DNA from: Anaerolineaceae bacterium UBA4799
GTDB taxonomy: Bacteria; Chloroflexota; Anaerolineae; Anaerolineales; Anaerolineaceae
Length of the DNA: 33,292 nucleotides
Assembly (NCBI GenBank): GCA_002402725.1
Contig: DHGL01000040.1
Coordinates: 18,946 to 52,237 of the forward strand
Reading direction: 5' to 3'
Below, piece after piece: positions 8,020 to 16,784 of the stretch. Each line of letters starts with the position of its first letter. Positions within the stretch are counted from its first letter, which is position 1. The notes under the pieces are model-generated. The model did not search any database. It saw nothing but the letters and a program-made list of their open reading frames with translations, and was not told the origin of the DNA. Made by a program: the position numbers and the translations under genes.

Positions 8020-9474
8020 ATGCCCATCCTGACCCCCGGCCGCCGCTGGCAGCCGATTTATTATCCGTTCAAGAAAGACAAATTTGGCAACCGCCTGCTC
8101 ATCCGCCTGGAGATGCTGTACAAAGGTCCCCTGTGGGGATGCCGCCAGTGCGGTAACTGCGTATTGCAGGAGACCGCCTTCATCTGCCCGATGGAATGTC
8201 CCAAGGGGCTGCGCAACGGCCCGTGCGGCGGCTCAACGCCTGAACACTGCTATGTGGATGAAACCCGCCCCTGCATCTGGTACAAAATCTACGAACGCGC
8301 TTTCGAGATGGGGCGTGAAGAGACGCTTATGGAAGTATTACCTCCCTTGGACTGGGAACTGGTAGGCGGTGAGCAAATGGGACGCCTCGCCAGCCAGGTA
8401 AAGAAGAATGGAGTGAAGCGGGTGGTCACAGGTCTGGTTTCGACCGATAAAGCCAAACGTCTGCGCACCTGGGACGGCATCTTTCAGCCAGTGCGTCAAC
8501 CCCCCTGGTGGCGCGGTGATTCGGTTTACCACGCGCCAAAATACAAGGGTGCCGCTTCAGAGCTGGAACGCAGGCTGAAAGCCGGTGAATTTGTAGTCAC
8601 CGCCGAGGTACAGCCGCCACAGACGGCATCAACCAACAAGCTCAAGCAAAACATCGAACTGGTCAGTAAATATACGTCCGCGCTGAACTTTACCGACGGC
8701 GCTTCGGCAACCCCGCGCATGTCCTCCTGGGCCTGCTCGGCCATCGCGGCACAAATGGGCGTTGACGCGGTGCTGCAAATCGCCGCCCGCGATATTACCC
8801 GCGTGAGCCTGCAGGGAGAAGCCCTCGGCGCGGCTGCGCTGGGCATCAAGAACATCCTGTGCGTCACCGGAGACAGCAACCGCCTGGCGCCTGCTCCACG
8901 GGGCAGAATGGACATCTACGACCTGGACGCGATCCAGATGTTGTGGATCCTGCGCGAAATGCGTGACGAGGGCAAGTACCTGGACGAACGCAACATCAAG
9001 TACCCGCCGCAATACTTCCTCGGCGCTGTGGCGTCGCCTTCGGCGTCTGAGGTCAAATTCCAGGCGCTGCGGGAACATAAGAAGATCAACGCCGGCGCGC
9101 AGTTCTTTCAGACCAATATCCTTTTTGACCTGGAGCGTTTTGAGGAATGGCTGAACGCCATGGCTGCCCGCAACATCCTTGACAAGGTTTACATCCTGGC
9201 GGGAATCTCCCCGTTGCGCTCGCTGCGCAGCGCCCTCTTCTTGAACAAAGAGGTTCCCGGTGTGCGTGTACCTGAAAGCATCCTGAAACGCATGGAAAAA
9301 GCGGATGAAAGCGGTAACGCTCAGGAAGAAGGCATACAGATTGCCCTCGAAATGATCGAGGGAATTCGTAAATACGAAGGGGTTAACGGTTTACACATCA
9401 TGACCGTGGGCTGGGAGGAAATTATTCCCAGGCTGGTCAGCGAAGCCGGGCTTTTAAACAACACCGCTGTCTGA
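8020..9474 (+). CDS. metF: MetV-MetF fusion, methylene-tetrahydrofolate reductase
   Basis: 484 residues. The N-terminal part (about 35-170) is a MetV-type Cys-rich domain: CRQCGNC (41-47), CPMEC (56-60), NGPCGG (66-71) and further Cys at 77 and 85, likely binding zinc or an Fe-S cluster. The C-terminal part (about 180-480) is the MetF TIM barrel, with VTAEVQPPQ (Glu196 at the catalytic acid position) and LNFTDGASATPRMSS contacting flavin and folate. It interconverts 5,10-methylene- and 5-methyl-tetrahydrofolate for methionine synthesis or the methyl branch of the Wood-Ljungdahl pathway. MetV and MetF are separate subunits in many acetogens. Here they are joined and stand alone between promoter and terminator, so the electron donor is not evident. 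Confidence 0.88.
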   Translation: MPILTPGRRWQPIYYPFKKDKFGNRLLIRLEMLYKGPLWGCRQCGNCVLQETAFICPMECPKGLRNGPCGGSTPEHCYVDETRPCIWYKIYERAFEMGREETLMEVLPPLDWELVGGEQMGRLASQVKKNGVKRVVTGLVSTDKAKRLRTWDGIFQPVRQPPWWRGDSVYHAPKYKGAASELERRLKAGEFVVTAEVQPPQTASTNKLKQNIELVSKYTSALNFTDGASATPRMSSWACSAIAAQMGVDAVLQIAARDITRVSLQGEALGAAALGIKNILCVTGDSNRLAPAPRGRMDIYDLDAIQMLWILREMRDEGKYLDERNIKYPPQYFLGAVASPSASEVKFQALREHKKINAGAQFFQTNILFDLERFEEWLNAMAARNILDKVYILAGISPLRSLRSALFLNKEVPGVRVPESILKRMEKADESGNAQEEGIQIALEMIEGIRKYEGVNGLHIMTVGWEEIIPRLVSEAGLLNNTAV

Positions 9475-9542
9475 AAAAGCTCATCACACCCACCTCTCCA
9501 CTACAAGTCGGGTGATATGAATTTGATATGTAAACTCACTGA

Positions 9543-9644
9543 CACTACAACCGCGTTATTATCGACGACAATTGGATTCAGATAATGGGTGAGAACAACA
9601 CCGGCAGCCCGTTCTTCCCCGGCAGGTTGGTGAACCTGGTATGA
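9543..9644 (+). pseudogene. Possible short coding remnant
   Basis: A 33-codon open stretch without a start codon reads like protein (VIIDDNWIQIMGENN, then PFFPGRLVNLV before TGA). It is bounded upstream by in-frame stops at 9540-9542 and earlier. It could be the tail of a lost gene. I do not recognise the family, and chance cannot be excluded. Confidence 0.15.
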
Positions 9645-9666
9645 CAGAAAATAACCATCAGCAAAG

Positions 9667-9700
9667 AATCCCGTGATTGATTCATGGGATTTTTTATTAT
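9667..9700. terminator. Bidirectional terminator between convergent metVF and amidase
   Basis: AATCCCGTGA (9667-9676), a 5-nt loop and TCATGGGATT (9682-9691) form a 10-bp stem with one G-T pair, followed by TTTTATTAT. It lies between converging genes and could serve both strands. Confidence 0.75.
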
Positions 9701-9709
9701 CCGAGTCAA

Positions 9710-11401
9710 TTATAAAATTTCCAGGATGCGCGCGCCGAAATATATCTGCGGAAGCTTGCGTTTGACGCGCAGTTCGGCGTTGTAGGCCACGCGCAGCAGC
9801 AGGTGTTCCTCCCAGTGGCGGCCCATGGCCTGCATGCTCACCGGCATGCCGTTGGTATCGTAACCCACCGGGAAGGTAATGGCCGGTAAACCGGTGAGAT
9901 TGCCCGGGTAAACAAAGCGCATCATCTCGGTATCTGTGCCCAGGTCTGACCAGCCCGCGCTCAACGCCTGCGGCGGGATAATGGGCGCGGTCATGGCCGT
10001 GCCAGGGGTGAGAATGACGTCTACTTCACGGTAGATTTCGGCGAAGATGTTCAGGGCGCGGGTGCGCATGCGCTGCGCCTGGATGTAATCGTACGCGGTC
10101 ATCTCCTGACCCAATACGAGGTTTAGCCTGGTGCTGGCGGCAAAATCCTTCCAATTCCGCGGATAATTCTTCATGCACGCCGCCATTTCACTTAATATGG
10201 TAATGACGTGCGCCACCCGCATCGCGTCAAGTTCCGGGATGGTCACCTTTACCAGCTGCGCGCCGGCCTTCTCGAACTCGGATACTATGGCGTTGTTCAA
10301 CCCCACGACCTCGGGGTTGGCGTGGTTGAACCAGTCAGCGTACAGGCCAACACGCACCCCTTTCAAGTCGGGAGTGTCCCACCCGCGCACGGTCACCGGG
10401 GGCTGCTGCAAAGTAACCGGTTCCGCCGGGTCCGGCCCGGCGATGACCTGGTAGACCAGCGCCACATCCTCCACCGAGGTACCCAGGGGACCAATGTGCG
10501 CCACGCTCCAGCACAGCGGCGCCGCGCCGGCTTCGCTCACCCGTCCGAAGGTGGGTTTCAGCCCCACCACACCGTTGAGGCTCGCAGGTACGCGGATAGA
10601 ACCGCCGCCATCAGCGCCTAGCGCGGCAGGCACAATACCTGCGGCCACCGCCGCGCCTGAACCGCTGGAGGAACCACCGGTGTCGCGCTGCAAGTCGTAG
10701 GGGTTGGCGATGCGCCCGAAGTGCACATTCTCACCATTGGTGGCGATGCCGATCTCGTGCATGTTGGTTTTGCCCACCAGCACTGCGCCGGCTGCGCGCA
10801 GGCGGATGGCCACATGAGAATCCTTCGCGGCGGGTTGCGCGCCGAGAAATTTCGTCCCAACGGTAGTGGGATAGGGCACCTGGTCGATCTCGTCCTTTAT
10901 CGCCAGAGGCACACCTTCCAGCAGGCTACGCGCCTGGCCGATCTTGAGCCTTGAGGTAGACTCTTCCGCCTGCTTGCGAATGTCCTCAGCAGAACTGGCA
11001 GAGAAAGCGTTCAGCGCTGGGGTGGTTTGTTGGCTGCCGGCGATGGCCTTAATCACCTCCTCAGCCACCTGTAAAGGGGTCAGCGCGCCTTCCTGGTAGG
11101 CGGAGGCAAAATCGCGAATCATGTTATGGGGCAGTTGTTCGCGAGAATGGCGGCTCACCGGGGGGACCTGTTGCGGCAGGTCCATATGCGCGGCGGCGTG
11201 CTCAGCCGGGATGACCAACGGGAAATTGGTCGGCTCTTCTGCAAATTTTATTGCACGTAATTTGGGGATGCCGCCGTTCTCCAGCAGGCTGCCGATGAGC
11301 AGCGGGCGCGTTAGTTTACTGCCGGTGACCGCGGCAAAAATGTTGAGCATGCTGCCATAAAGCTTGGGGAGATCTAATGATTTCAGGTCGTAGTCTGACA
11401 T
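9710..11401 (-). CDS. Amidase-signature family hydrolase
   Basis: 563 residues. The Ser-cisSer-Lys triad of the amidase signature family is present: Lys169 in PLAIKDEID, the GGSSSGSGAAVAAG core (242-255, cis-Ser) and nucleophile Ser268 in GADGGGSIRVPAS. It hydrolyses amide or ester bonds. About 130 N-terminal residues precede the core, longer than in GatA or bacterial nicotinamidase-like amidases and more like FAAH-type members; no signal peptide is seen. It is not GatA, because gatB/gatC partners are absent. A GGAG ribosome site lies 9 nt before the ATG. The substrate is unknown. It is transcribed alone, under an unusual repeat array. Confidence 0.85.
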   Translation of the reverse strand: MSDYDLKSLDLPKLYGSMLNIFAAVTGSKLTRPLLIGSLLENGGIPKLRAIKFAEEPTNFPLVIPAEHAAAHMDLPQQVPPVSRHSREQLPHNMIRDFASAYQEGALTPLQVAEEVIKAIAGSQQTTPALNAFSASSAEDIRKQAEESTSRLKIGQARSLLEGVPLAIKDEIDQVPYPTTVGTKFLGAQPAAKDSHVAIRLRAAGAVLVGKTNMHEIGIATNGENVHFGRIANPYDLQRDTGGSSSGSGAAVAAGIVPAALGADGGGSIRVPASLNGVVGLKPTFGRVSEAGAAPLCWSVAHIGPLGTSVEDVALVYQVIAGPDPAEPVTLQQPPVTVRGWDTPDLKGVRVGLYADWFNHANPEVVGLNNAIVSEFEKAGAQLVKVTIPELDAMRVAHVITILSEMAACMKNYPRNWKDFAASTRLNLVLGQEMTAYDYIQAQRMRTRALNIFAEIYREVDVILTPGTAMTAPIIPPQALSAGWSDLGTDTEMMRFVYPGNLTGLPAITFPVGYDTNGMPVSMQAMGRHWEEHLLLRVAYNAELRVKRKLPQIYFGARILEIL

Positions 11402-11456
11402 GACAATAACTCCAGAATGGTGGTGTGGTTTAATCTATATTATGACATCATTTCAG

Positions 11457-11495
11457 GATTCACGTCGTGAATCATTGTGAATCATTGTGAATCAT
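11457..11495. promoter_or_regulatory. Four helically phased half-sites upstream of the amidase
   Basis: GATTCAC-GTC-GTGAATC is a perfect inverted repeat (11457-11473). The right half-site then repeats twice more as ATT-GTGAATC (11477-11483 and 11487-11493). All half-sites are spaced 10 bp apart, one helical turn, so they face the same side of the DNA. The array overlaps the expected -35 region of the minus-strand amidase promoter (-10 candidate TAATAT at 11442-11437). It looks like a cooperative repressor or activator site. Confidence 0.6.
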
Positions 11496-11496
11496 G

Positions 11497-11532
11497 CGCA
11501 TATGGACGCGCACATGGTCACGCATATGGAGT
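11497..11532. repeat. Three 12-bp imperfect tandem repeats
   Basis: CGCATATGGACG, CGCACATGGTCA and CGCATATGGAGT follow each other without gaps, directly after the 10-bp half-site array. Together they form a 76-bp repeat tract (11457-11532) in the amidase upstream region. They could be a second regulator site or the product of replication slippage. Confidence 0.6.
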
Positions 11533-11610
11533 TTTGATGAAATCATGTGCTTGTTATCCATGAAATGCAAGAACCTATGGCTATCCAGTTATTGTTCGAT
11601 GCCCGGCAGA

Positions 11611-12882
11611 TTATTCGAACGTTTTCTTGCTACCAGCGCGCCAAAAGAATCCCCAGTAAAGCGAAATCGAAAGCACATACAGGATCATGGTGAGTATAAA
11701 CGCCGGACCGAAACCGTACTTGACCTGGATGTAACCGCTGATGGTGGGACTGAAAGCCCAACCGAAATGGTTGGCCATGCTCACCAGGCTGGCAACAGTG
11801 GCACGTGCTGAGGGCTCGACCTTTTCCATTACAAAGGTTTGGTACACCGGTCCACTCATGTTCATCAATGCCACGCGGATGTAGTATGCCGAAGCGGCGA
11901 TCCAATATAACGGAGAGAAACCCAGTAACGCGAGAAAAGGAATGGAGAGCGCCTGGGTGATAACCACAAACTGGATCTTGCCATATTTTTCCGCCAGCGG
12001 AGGCGCAATGAGCAGCCCCACCCCCATGGCGAGCGAACCAAAGGCGAACAGTGTGCCGATGGCACTATCGGATTGTCCATGCACCTGCCGGAAAAACACA
12101 TTCATAAAAGGCATGATCATACCCGCGCCAATGGAAGTCACCAGCATCGGCAGGATCAGTTTACCCAACAAAGAAGGGTGATTCTTGAAATACGTGAACG
12201 GCGCGAACAAAGAACGGTCCGCGGCTTTACCCTTTTTGATGACCATCAAGAAGAGCGGGATGACCGCCACGCTGGCAGCCGCGGCTACGATGGTAAGCGA
12301 GAGCCGGTAAGCGCTGGCGCTGGTGGCGCTCCCCCCGGCGTATGCTGCCAGCCAGGTCGGCAGCAAGCCGCCAATCCAGTTGCCCACAGAAGACGCGGCC
12401 ATTGAAATCCCTGAGCTGAAACTAAAAAGGTAGGTGCGTTCCTTTTCACCGCTGTTTTCCATCAGGAAAGGTCCCATGGTCACGCCGGAGATGCTCTGGC
12501 CTAACCCCATCAGAATGTTCATTAGAATGAATGTCGTAGGTGAAGGGAACAACAGCATCCCGCTGATGGCAATTACAGTCACCACCGCACCGCCAATCAG
12601 TGAGACCTTACGCCCCAGCAGGTCGGCCAGGTAGCCCATGGGGATGGCAGCGATGAGTGCGGTCATGCTGCTGGCAGCCACCAGGTTGCCTACCAGGGCT
12701 TGGTCATACCCCAGGCTCAACACATAAAAATTGAAGAGCAAACGGAACACGCCGAATGCTGATGAACTGATGATGGTGCTCAACAGGTACAATGAAGCGT
12801 TACGTGAAAAAGCGCTCACATTGCTGGCATAATCCTGCAAGCCTCGAAGTACACGTTGATGGAATGGATGGGCTGGTGTCAT
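11611..12882 (-). CDS. Major facilitator superfamily transporter
   Basis: 423 residues with about 12 membrane helices in two halves joined by a charged loop (KKGKAADRS region). The MFS loop 2-3 motif appears as GYLADLLGRKVSL after helix 2. It is an inner-membrane secondary transporter. The substrate cannot be told; the overall look is that of drug or metabolite exporters. It has no obvious Shine-Dalgarno before the ATG. It is divergent from tldD, with 180 bp between them, and upstream of the amidase on the same strand, but the repeat array in the 209-bp gap suggests separate control. Confidence 0.85.
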   Translation of the reverse strand: MTPAHPFHQRVLRGLQDYASNVSAFSRNASLYLLSTIISSSAFGVFRLLFNFYVLSLGYDQALVGNLVAASSMTALIAAIPMGYLADLLGRKVSLIGGAVVTVIAISGMLLFPSPTTFILMNILMGLGQSISGVTMGPFLMENSGEKERTYLFSFSSGISMAASSVGNWIGGLLPTWLAAYAGGSATSASAYRLSLTIVAAAASVAVIPLFLMVIKKGKAADRSLFAPFTYFKNHPSLLGKLILPMLVTSIGAGMIMPFMNVFFRQVHGQSDSAIGTLFAFGSLAMGVGLLIAPPLAEKYGKIQFVVITQALSIPFLALLGFSPLYWIAASAYYIRVALMNMSGPVYQTFVMEKVEPSARATVASLVSMANHFGWAFSPTISGYIQVKYGFGPAFILTMILYVLSISLYWGFFWRAGSKKTFE

Positions 12883-13064
12883 GCGTATTCGCAGTAAGTG
12901 GAAATATTTTGCGGTTTTAAGAAAACCCGTTGAAGTTTACCATAGTTGCTTACAAACACGCCTGAACCATTCACTTTACCAGAAAGCCAAAGAAACACAC
13001 AGTCACACAATAAGCAAAGTCAGATTACAATAAATAACCGATAAAACAAACAGGAGTAATGATG

Positions 13065-14519
13065 ATGCTTGATCAAATAAAGCAGCAAATTAATCGGATC
13101 AAAGCCCGCGGCGCAAGCTATGTGGACACGCGCTGGTACCCGGTTGAAGAATCCAATTCTCTGTTGATGTGGAATGGCAACCTGAAGGACGCGAGTTCTA
13201 CATTTGAAAGCGGCCTGGGCGTACGCGTGCTTTATAACGGCGCCTGGGGGTTTTCAGCCTCCTCGGATACCAGCAACCTCACCGCGCTTTACGACAGGGC
13301 TTTTGATAACGCGCGCATTGCCTCCGAAAGGCTCTCCCTGCCGGTAAGGTTGGCGGAAAAAGACGCCATTCAGGCGAAATTCGTGAGCCCGAACAAGGTC
13401 AATCCATTTGAAATCCCGTTATCTGAGAAAGTCGCCTTCTTGAGCGAAATGGATAAAAAACTGGACCAACCCGGGGTGACACAACGGGTAAGCGAATTGA
13501 CCTTCATTCGTAAACAGATTTTATTCGTCGACTCCGAGGGAAGTGAGATTGAAAAGGTCATCACCGAGGTGTTCGCCGCGCTCGAGGTGAACGGTAGCGA
13601 CAGCGAAGGCGGTATGCACGAACGCAAATTCAAGCCCTTCCGGAGGGGGGACACCCGCGGATGGGAGACCATTGACCTGCAGCACTTCAGTGAGAATGCA
13701 GAGCGCATCGTGCGCGAACTGAACGACACGCTCAACGCCGGGCAGTGCCCTGTTGATGATCGCTCGGTCATACTCCTGCCCGGAATCATGTACCTGCAAA
13801 CCCACGAAACCATTGGGCATGCCTTGGAACTGGACCGCATTCTGGGTTACGAGCTGGCCTTCGCTGGTGGGTCCTTCGTCACGTTGGAGGATTTTGGCAA
13901 ACTGCGTTACGGTTCCGATAAGTTGACCGCCAGGGCAGACGCCACCCTCCCCAACACGCCGGGAAGTTTTGGATATGACGATGACGGCATACCCGCGCAA
14001 AATAACCTGCTCATTGAGCGGGGCATCCTGGTAGGCGCAATCAGCGGGCGCCAGATGGTGGAGGAAGCCAATGCCAGAGCCCGCCGGCAGATCTTCAACG
14101 GTAGCAGCGGGGCAAATCGCGCCACTTCCTTTTACAGGGTGCCTATTGAGCGCATGACCAATATCAACATCGACCCCGGCAGCGATGGCACGCTGCAAGA
14201 TATCATCAGCAATACTGAAAAGGGAATTGTGTTGGATGGAGACCGGAGCTGGTCCATCGGTTCCAATCGGGAACAGTTCCACTTTGGAACGGAAGCCGGC
14301 TGGCTGGTGGAGGATGGACGTATCACCAAAGCGGTAAAGAACGCCACCTATAAAGGAGCCACGCTCCCATTCTGGAATTCACTCACCGCGGTGGGCGACC
14401 CTTCCACCTGGGAAGTTCACTATGTCGCCAACTGCGGTAAAGGGCAACCCAACCAGATCATGCAGCTGGGTCATGGCGTGCCAGTATGCCGCTTTGACAA
14501 CGTCAGAATTGGAGAATGA
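13065..14519 (+). CDS. tldD: TldD, metalloprotease subunit
   Basis: 484 residues in this start choice. TldD forms a heterodimeric zinc protease with TldE that degrades or trims unfolded peptides and matures some ribosomal peptides (microcin B17, CcdA in E. coli). The zinc motif HETIGH (about 247-252) and the GYELAFAGGSFV and GSSGANRATSFYR segments are typical. Three consecutive ATGs begin at 13059. AGGAG (13052-13056) is 8 nt from the third, so 13065 is preferred. The tldE gene follows after 2 nt. Two radical SAM proteins occur elsewhere in the window, but no precursor peptide is visible to link them. Confidence 0.92.
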   Translation: MLDQIKQQINRIKARGASYVDTRWYPVEESNSLLMWNGNLKDASSTFESGLGVRVLYNGAWGFSASSDTSNLTALYDRAFDNARIASERLSLPVRLAEKDAIQAKFVSPNKVNPFEIPLSEKVAFLSEMDKKLDQPGVTQRVSELTFIRKQILFVDSEGSEIEKVITEVFAALEVNGSDSEGGMHERKFKPFRRGDTRGWETIDLQHFSENAERIVRELNDTLNAGQCPVDDRSVILLPGIMYLQTHETIGHALELDRILGYELAFAGGSFVTLEDFGKLRYGSDKLTARADATLPNTPGSFGYDDDGIPAQNNLLIERGILVGAISGRQMVEEANARARRQIFNGSSGANRATSFYRVPIERMTNINIDPGSDGTLQDIISNTEKGIVLDGDRSWSIGSNREQFHFGTEAGWLVEDGRITKAVKNATYKGATLPFWNSLTAVGDPSTWEVHYVANCGKGQPNQIMQLGHGVPVCRFDNVRIGE

Positions 14520-14521
14520 CA

Positions 14522-15907
14522 ATGAAGGATAAGATCCTCAACACCCTCGAGCAGTTGCGCCTGTACGCGCTTTCAAAGGGTTACACCATTTCAATCTACT
14601 ATCAGGAAGAAGACAGTTCCCTGATGCGCTTTGCCAACTCTGCTATTTCATTGAATACCAATGAACACCTGATCCGCATTGATATCACCGCTTACGATGG
14701 CAGGAAACGTGCCAGTTACGGCATGATCACCGATCTTTCGAAGCTCGAGGATATGAAAAAGGGTATTGAGATTGCCGCAGAAATGGTGAAGCACAGTATG
14801 CCGCTCACCTACGAGCCGACCGTCCCTGTTTACCACGAAACCTTCATCGATGAAAACGGTTACGACCCCGCCCTGGCAGAAATGAACAACGATGAGAAAC
14901 TGGCCTTCTTCAACCAGGTCGTTGCAGGCATGGAGAGCGCCGATATTAAGCTCTCGGGGATTTTCTCAAACGGGGCAAACACCATCGCCATGGTCAGCAC
15001 CACCTCCGCGCACCCTCTTTACATCAAGACCTCTGATGCCCAGGTGAGTATTGTGCTGGCACATAGTATTCTCAAATGGGAAATTCAATCAGAACAATCC
15101 GCGCAGAAAAAGGCAGAACTCTCCTCAGAAACCATGCGGCACGAGTTGGCATTCCTGATGGAGCACTACCTGCATGACACGCCTCAGCAGATTCCATTGG
15201 GCACGTACGATATCGTCTTCGGCAGCGCCGCCATCGCGGAAATGCTGGGGTTTATGCGTTACATCGGGATAAACGGCGGCTTGATGAAACGCGGTTATTC
15301 CTGCCTGGGTAAGGAAGATATCGGGAGAAAAGTCTTCTCTGAGCAGTTCACGCTTACCGATGACCCCACCCGATTGGAAACCTTTCCCTTCCGCTGTGAC
15401 CTGTATGGAATTCCGCGCCAGCCCTTCACACTGGTGGAAAAAGGCATATTCAAAGGCTTCATCTGGATGCAGGACGACGCGGATGAATTCGATGAACAGG
15501 CCACCGGGCACACAGTGCCGCATTTGAGCCTGAGCATGGCGGGGGGTGCAAAGTCAGTGCATTCGCTGGCAGACCTTATCAGCCTGCCACGCGACGCTGA
15601 CCTGCTTTACATCCCCTTCCTCCATTACATGAACATTGTCAACCCGTCCAAAGGCATCCTCACCAGCAGTTCACGCTTTGGCGCGCTGCTGCTCAAAAAG
15701 GATGGCTCGACTATTATCCCTTACAATGTCCGTCTTACCCAGAGCCTGCTGGAAGTGTTTGGAGACAGAGTGGCCTGGCTTTCGGCTGAAACGCTTGCCT
15801 ACAACACCTCATCGAGTTATGGCGCCCGTAATCCCACGGCCTACATCGTTCCTAAGTTCACCAGGGTGAATGGATTGGAAATTTCGCACTCCAATTCTTC
15901 ATACTAA
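14522..15907 (+). CDS. tldE: TldE (PmbA), non-metal partner of TldD
   Basis: 461 residues, paralogous to TldD but without the HExxxH zinc motif, as expected for TldE/PmbA. It forms the chamber of the heterodimeric protease and helps present peptides to TldD. The tail has GARNPTAYIVPKFTRVNG. An ATG at 14516 overlaps the tldD stop, but GGAG (14511-14514) is only 1 nt from it and 7 nt from the ATG at 14522, so the latter is chosen. The pair forms a two-gene operon ended by a hairpin. Confidence 0.9.
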   Translation: MKDKILNTLEQLRLYALSKGYTISIYYQEEDSSLMRFANSAISLNTNEHLIRIDITAYDGRKRASYGMITDLSKLEDMKKGIEIAAEMVKHSMPLTYEPTVPVYHETFIDENGYDPALAEMNNDEKLAFFNQVVAGMESADIKLSGIFSNGANTIAMVSTTSAHPLYIKTSDAQVSIVLAHSILKWEIQSEQSAQKKAELSSETMRHELAFLMEHYLHDTPQQIPLGTYDIVFGSAAIAEMLGFMRYIGINGGLMKRGYSCLGKEDIGRKVFSEQFTLTDDPTRLETFPFRCDLYGIPRQPFTLVEKGIFKGFIWMQDDADEFDEQATGHTVPHLSLSMAGGAKSVHSLADLISLPRDADLLYIPFLHYMNIVNPSKGILTSSSRFGALLLKKDGSTIIPYNVRLTQSLLEVFGDRVAWLSAETLAYNTSSSYGARNPTAYIVPKFTRVNGLEISHSNSSY

Positions 15908-15918
15908 AAAGGATTATG

Positions 15919-15950
15919 GAGCAGTGAGAGAGCACATCTTCTCACTGCTC
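15919..15950 (+). terminator. Terminator after tldDE
   Basis: A perfect 11-bp stem (GAGCAGTGAGA/TCTCACTGCTC) with a 10-nt loop lies 11 bp after the tldE stop, followed by TTCATT. The U-tract is weak but the stem is strong. Confidence 0.65.
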
Positions 15951-16058
15951 TTCATTAAGGTTACAAGAGACAGCGTCTAGAAAAACCAGTGTGACTTCAC
16001 AATTTTCTTCTATAGGATATTCTTCTTATGCTATCATTATCCGCAAGGAGAGGATACG

Positions 16059-16499
16059 ATGCGGCCTGAATGGGATTCCTACTTCATGAAAATCGCCTAC
16101 GCGGTATCAGAACGCAGCACCTGTGACCGCGCCTTTGTGGGTTGCGTGCTGGTATTGGAGAAGCGCATTCTCACCACGGGTTTTAACGGCTCTCCTATGG
16201 GCCAGCCCCATTGTGATGAAATTGGCCATCTGCTGGTGGATGGGCACTGCGTGCGCACCATCCACGCGGAAACCAACGCCATCATCCAGGCGGCGCTGCA
16301 CGGGGTTTCAACCCGCGGCAGTACCTGCTACGTCACCCATTTCCCGTGCATCAATTGCACAAAAGCGCTCATCAACGCTGGTATCACCCGCCTTGTCTAT
16401 GATGTGGCTTACCGTATCGATGAAAATGCGCTGGAATTTCTGCGCGCTGCTGATGTCGAAGTCGTGCAGCATCAATTTGATCCCAATAATCAGGACTGA
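16059..16499 (+). CDS. Deoxycytidylate (dCMP) deaminase-type protein
   Basis: 146 residues of the cytidine deaminase superfamily. Zinc ligands are in TIHAETNAI (His69, catalytic Glu71) and PCINCTKAL (Cys97, Cys100). The GFNGSPMGQPHC and GHCVRTIHAE segments match dCMP deaminases (ComEB/T4 type), which make dUMP for thymidylate synthesis. An AAGGAGAGGA ribosome site precedes the ATG. It is probably a single gene. A broader deaminase role is possible, but the substrate-loop signature favours dCMP. Confidence 0.88.
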   Translation: MRPEWDSYFMKIAYAVSERSTCDRAFVGCVLVLEKRILTTGFNGSPMGQPHCDEIGHLLVDGHCVRTIHAETNAIIQAALHGVSTRGSTCYVTHFPCINCTKALINAGITRLVYDVAYRIDENALEFLRAADVEVVQHQFDPNNQD

Positions 16500-16580
16500 G
16501 CGCTTGTTGTTCGGTAAAAAATCACCTGTTCTGCAGCATCATGGGTGGGGTTGATATAGTGATTCTCAAGTAGATTGATA

Positions 16581-16599
16581 ACAGCCAATAGCTGGCTGT
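16581..16599. other. Hairpin after the deaminase gene
   Basis: ACAGCCA-ATAGC-TGGCTGT, a perfect 7-bp stem with a 5-nt loop, 82 bp after the deaminase stop. No U-tract follows. It may be a weak terminator or an mRNA 3' stem. Confidence 0.4.
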
Positions 16600-16622
16600 A
16601 GATAAGTGGATTCTGGCGCTTG

Positions 16623-16647
16623 AAAAAACCTGCCACCAAGGTGGCAG
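16623..16647 (-). terminator. Terminator oriented for the minus strand
   Basis: CTGCCACC and GGTGGCAG (16630-16647) form an 8-bp stem. The A-run at 16623-16628 makes a six-U tail on the minus strand, while the plus strand has no T-run after the stem. Both flanking genes run on the plus strand, so this terminator has no known transcript to stop. It could end an antisense or small RNA starting in 16650-16790. Confidence 0.5.
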
Positions 16648-16717
16648 CCCGCCAGCCATCAGCTTCCGACCCACATCCTGCCGTTCATCAATTCTTCCTT
16701 CCCTTTCCCGGTTTTTG

Positions 16718-16744
16718 TTGGAAACATGGATAACACCGTATAAT
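16718..16744 (+). promoter_or_regulatory. Promoter of the GNAT gene
   Basis: TATAAT at 16739-16744 with TTGGAA (16718-16723, 15-bp spacer) or TTGTTG (16715-16720, 18-bp spacer) as -35. The gene start is 41 bp after the -10, with GGAAGG as ribosome site. Confidence 0.5.
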
Positions 16745-16784
16745 AAACCTGTCACGATTTCACGAATCAAGGGAAGGACCCGAA

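Noticed and set aside
9710..11401. Amidase as GatA of the glutamyl-tRNA amidotransferase
   Set aside because: It has a long N-terminal extension, no gatB or gatC neighbours, and an isolated promoter, so a general amidase is more likely.
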